The notes beneath the pieces were generated by a model. That model made no database searches. It saw only the letters and a list, made by a program, of their open reading frames with translations, and was not told the origin of the DNA. 6,478 nt of DNA, from assembly GCA_013815485.1 (NCBI GenBank), contig JACDGB010000061.1, forward strand, positions 1 through 6,478, written 5' to 3'. This document shows positions 5,364 to 6,478 of the stretch, one piece after another. Each line of letters begins with the position of its first letter. The stretch's first letter is position 1. Source of the stretch: Rubrobacter sp. (lineage in GTDB: Bacteria > Actinomycetota > Rubrobacteria > Rubrobacterales > Rubrobacteraceae). Made by a program: the position numbers and the translations under genes.

Positions 5364-6368
5364 ATGTTGCGCTCTCTGTGGGAATGGCTTGTACAACTCG
5401 ATCCCACGTTAGCCGCTGCGCTCACCGCCGCCGTAGTGTCTATCCTGGGGACTGTCTTGACCATTTTGTCACCCATAGGTGGCTATCTGCTAGCTAAGCG
5501 TCAGTTACGAGATAGGCTTAAGACAGAGTACGAGTATGAGCAGCGAAAGAAACTCAGGGACCTCATAGGATGCTATCACGGCGGCATATTGCAGGCGGTT
5601 GAAGAGTTCAACTACCGCATGATGAGCCTATACGCGAGCGAGGATGAAGATTGGCTGAATGTTGGCGATGACTACCAAGGTGTCGGCTCGGACCCTAACA
5701 ACTACTACTTCCAAACCACGGTACACAGATTCCTAGCGCTCTTCGTCCTAATTAGACGTTTTGAGTCCGAAGCTCTGTACGCGGATTCCCGTATCGCGGA
5801 CAAGAAAGACTTCGAGTTCCTCAAGTATTCGAGGGCGATACTGTGGGCTGCAACCGGCACCCACCTGTTTTCGGGGCTGGCCTACGATGTGTCAGAATCC
5901 AAAGACCACTTCTTCAGGGATGACTTGAGGCGGGCTTGCGATCACAGTTGGATCAATGGCGAAGGAGGCGAACGCTTCATCTCATTAGACGAACTCCGAG
6001 AGTTGATGGGAAAAGAAGAATGGCTCAACTCGACTCTGGACTTCTTCAATGGCCTGCGCGCCGACGAACAAAACCGGTACCGTTGGGATCGCCTCGTAGC
6101 CTTGCACCTCATCTTACTGGCTTTCATCAAAGACTTCGGCCACGAGTTCCAACGCCCACACGAAGAAACAATAGAAGACGTAGCAAGTGAGTTCCGAAAT
6201 CTTGAAGTTTCCCGAAACTTGCTGAACTGGCTTCCAAAGTTCGGGTTACTCCAGGAAACCGATGGCGAGCAAGGCAGACTACGCGAGTGGCCTCCTTGGC
6301 TCCAGCGTGCCAAACACAGTGGCATCCATGCGGTCGCAAAAGCTCTTAAATCGACGAGCAAACAATAA
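5364..6368 (+). CDS. Membrane-anchored hypothetical protein, 334 residues
   Basis: I do not recognise this family. The N-terminus carries one hydrophobic segment at about residues 16-44, followed by the basic KRQLRDRLK. This suggests a single membrane anchor with the remaining 290 residues in the cytoplasm. That part is largely helical and rich in aromatic and charged residues. Noticeable stretches are YYFQTTVHRFLALFVLIRRF (114-133), FEFLKYSRAILWA (150-162) and HFFRDDLRRACD (182-193), which look like a conserved helical core. No nuclease, kinase, NTPase or peptidase motif is evident. Base composition differs from the host-like genes: 26 of 60 bases are G or C in 6181-6240, against 47 of 60 in 3601-3660 of the GTPase gene. 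AT-ending codons such as TTA, CTA and AAA are frequent. With the integrase remnant 106 bases upstream, this points to horizontal transfer. The ATG at 5364 is the only start that keeps the membrane segment whole. A role in phage defence or element maintenance is possible but unsupported. Confidence 0.8.
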   Translation: MLRSLWEWLVQLDPTLAAALTAAVVSILGTVLTILSPIGGYLLAKRQLRDRLKTEYEYEQRKKLRDLIGCYHGGILQAVEEFNYRMMSLYASEDEDWLNVGDDYQGVGSDPNNYYFQTTVHRFLALFVLIRRFESEALYADSRIADKKDFEFLKYSRAILWAATGTHLFSGLAYDVSESKDHFFRDDLRRACDHSWINGEGGERFISLDELRELMGKEEWLNSTLDFFNGLRADEQNRYRWDRLVALHLILLAFIKDFGHEFQRPHEETIEDVASEFRNLEVSRNLLNWLPKFGLLQETDGEQGRLREWPPWLQRAKHSGIHAVAKALKSTSKQ

Positions 6369-6478
6369 CGTGCTTCCATCAGCGCGTTGCTGCACCGTTT
6401 CTACACACAGGCCCCGACACAAACCCCGACCCTTCACCCTGCTTACCGTTTTACCTGCAAAACGCTGCTTTCTCTAAG
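6369..6478. other. Non-coding tail with small hairpin
   Basis: No gene is supported here. CGTTTT at 6447-6452 pairs perfectly with AAAACG at 6459-6464 around a 6-base loop. It is followed by a T-rich but broken run (CTGCTTTCTCT), so it could be a weak terminator for the upstream gene. ACCCTTCACCC at 6429-6439 is identical to part of the interspersed repeat core (92-102), but the match stops there. Confidence 0.25.

Overview
The window looks like a piece of chromosome from a GC-rich bacterium, most likely an actinobacterium. A Rubrobacter-like host is my best guess, from the GC-rich codon use, the mix of ATG and TTG starts, and the protein types; no marker in the window settles the genus. All calls rest on reading the sequence, without database searches.

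Left part (1-2248), minus strand: a ten-helix EamA/DMT-type transporter lies downstream of an NADP-type aldo/keto reductase. Copies of one interspersed repeat sit after each gene. Each copy has a conserved core ending in CCCGGATTC and, in two copies, an adjacent stem-loop. The reductase is divergent from the next gene across about 124 bases.

Middle (2249-4396), plus strand: a dynamin-like large GTPase has intact G motifs, long helical regions and a C-terminal hydrophobic hairpin. A third, shortened repeat copy follows it, then a small acidic protein of unknown function.

Right-middle (4414-5127), minus strand: a housekeeping cluster of tRNA-Asp(GUC), a thioredoxin with a WCAPC active site, and tRNA-Phe(GAA). 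Each tRNA has its own recognisable -35/-10 promoter, and both the thioredoxin and tRNA-Phe have hairpins behind them.

Right end (about 5131-6478), plus strand: the character changes. A frameshifted C-terminal scrap of a tyrosine recombinase lies just upstream of the tRNA-Asp promoter. After it comes a leader rich in inverted and repeated motifs, then an unrecognised 334-residue single-span membrane protein in clearly AT-richer DNA, probably read from a leaderless transcript. This looks like the worn edge of an integrated element.

The genes do not form one pathway. The parts most worth following up are the repeat family, the orphan dynamin-like GTPase with its small neighbour, and the foreign-looking membrane protein behind the integrase remnant.
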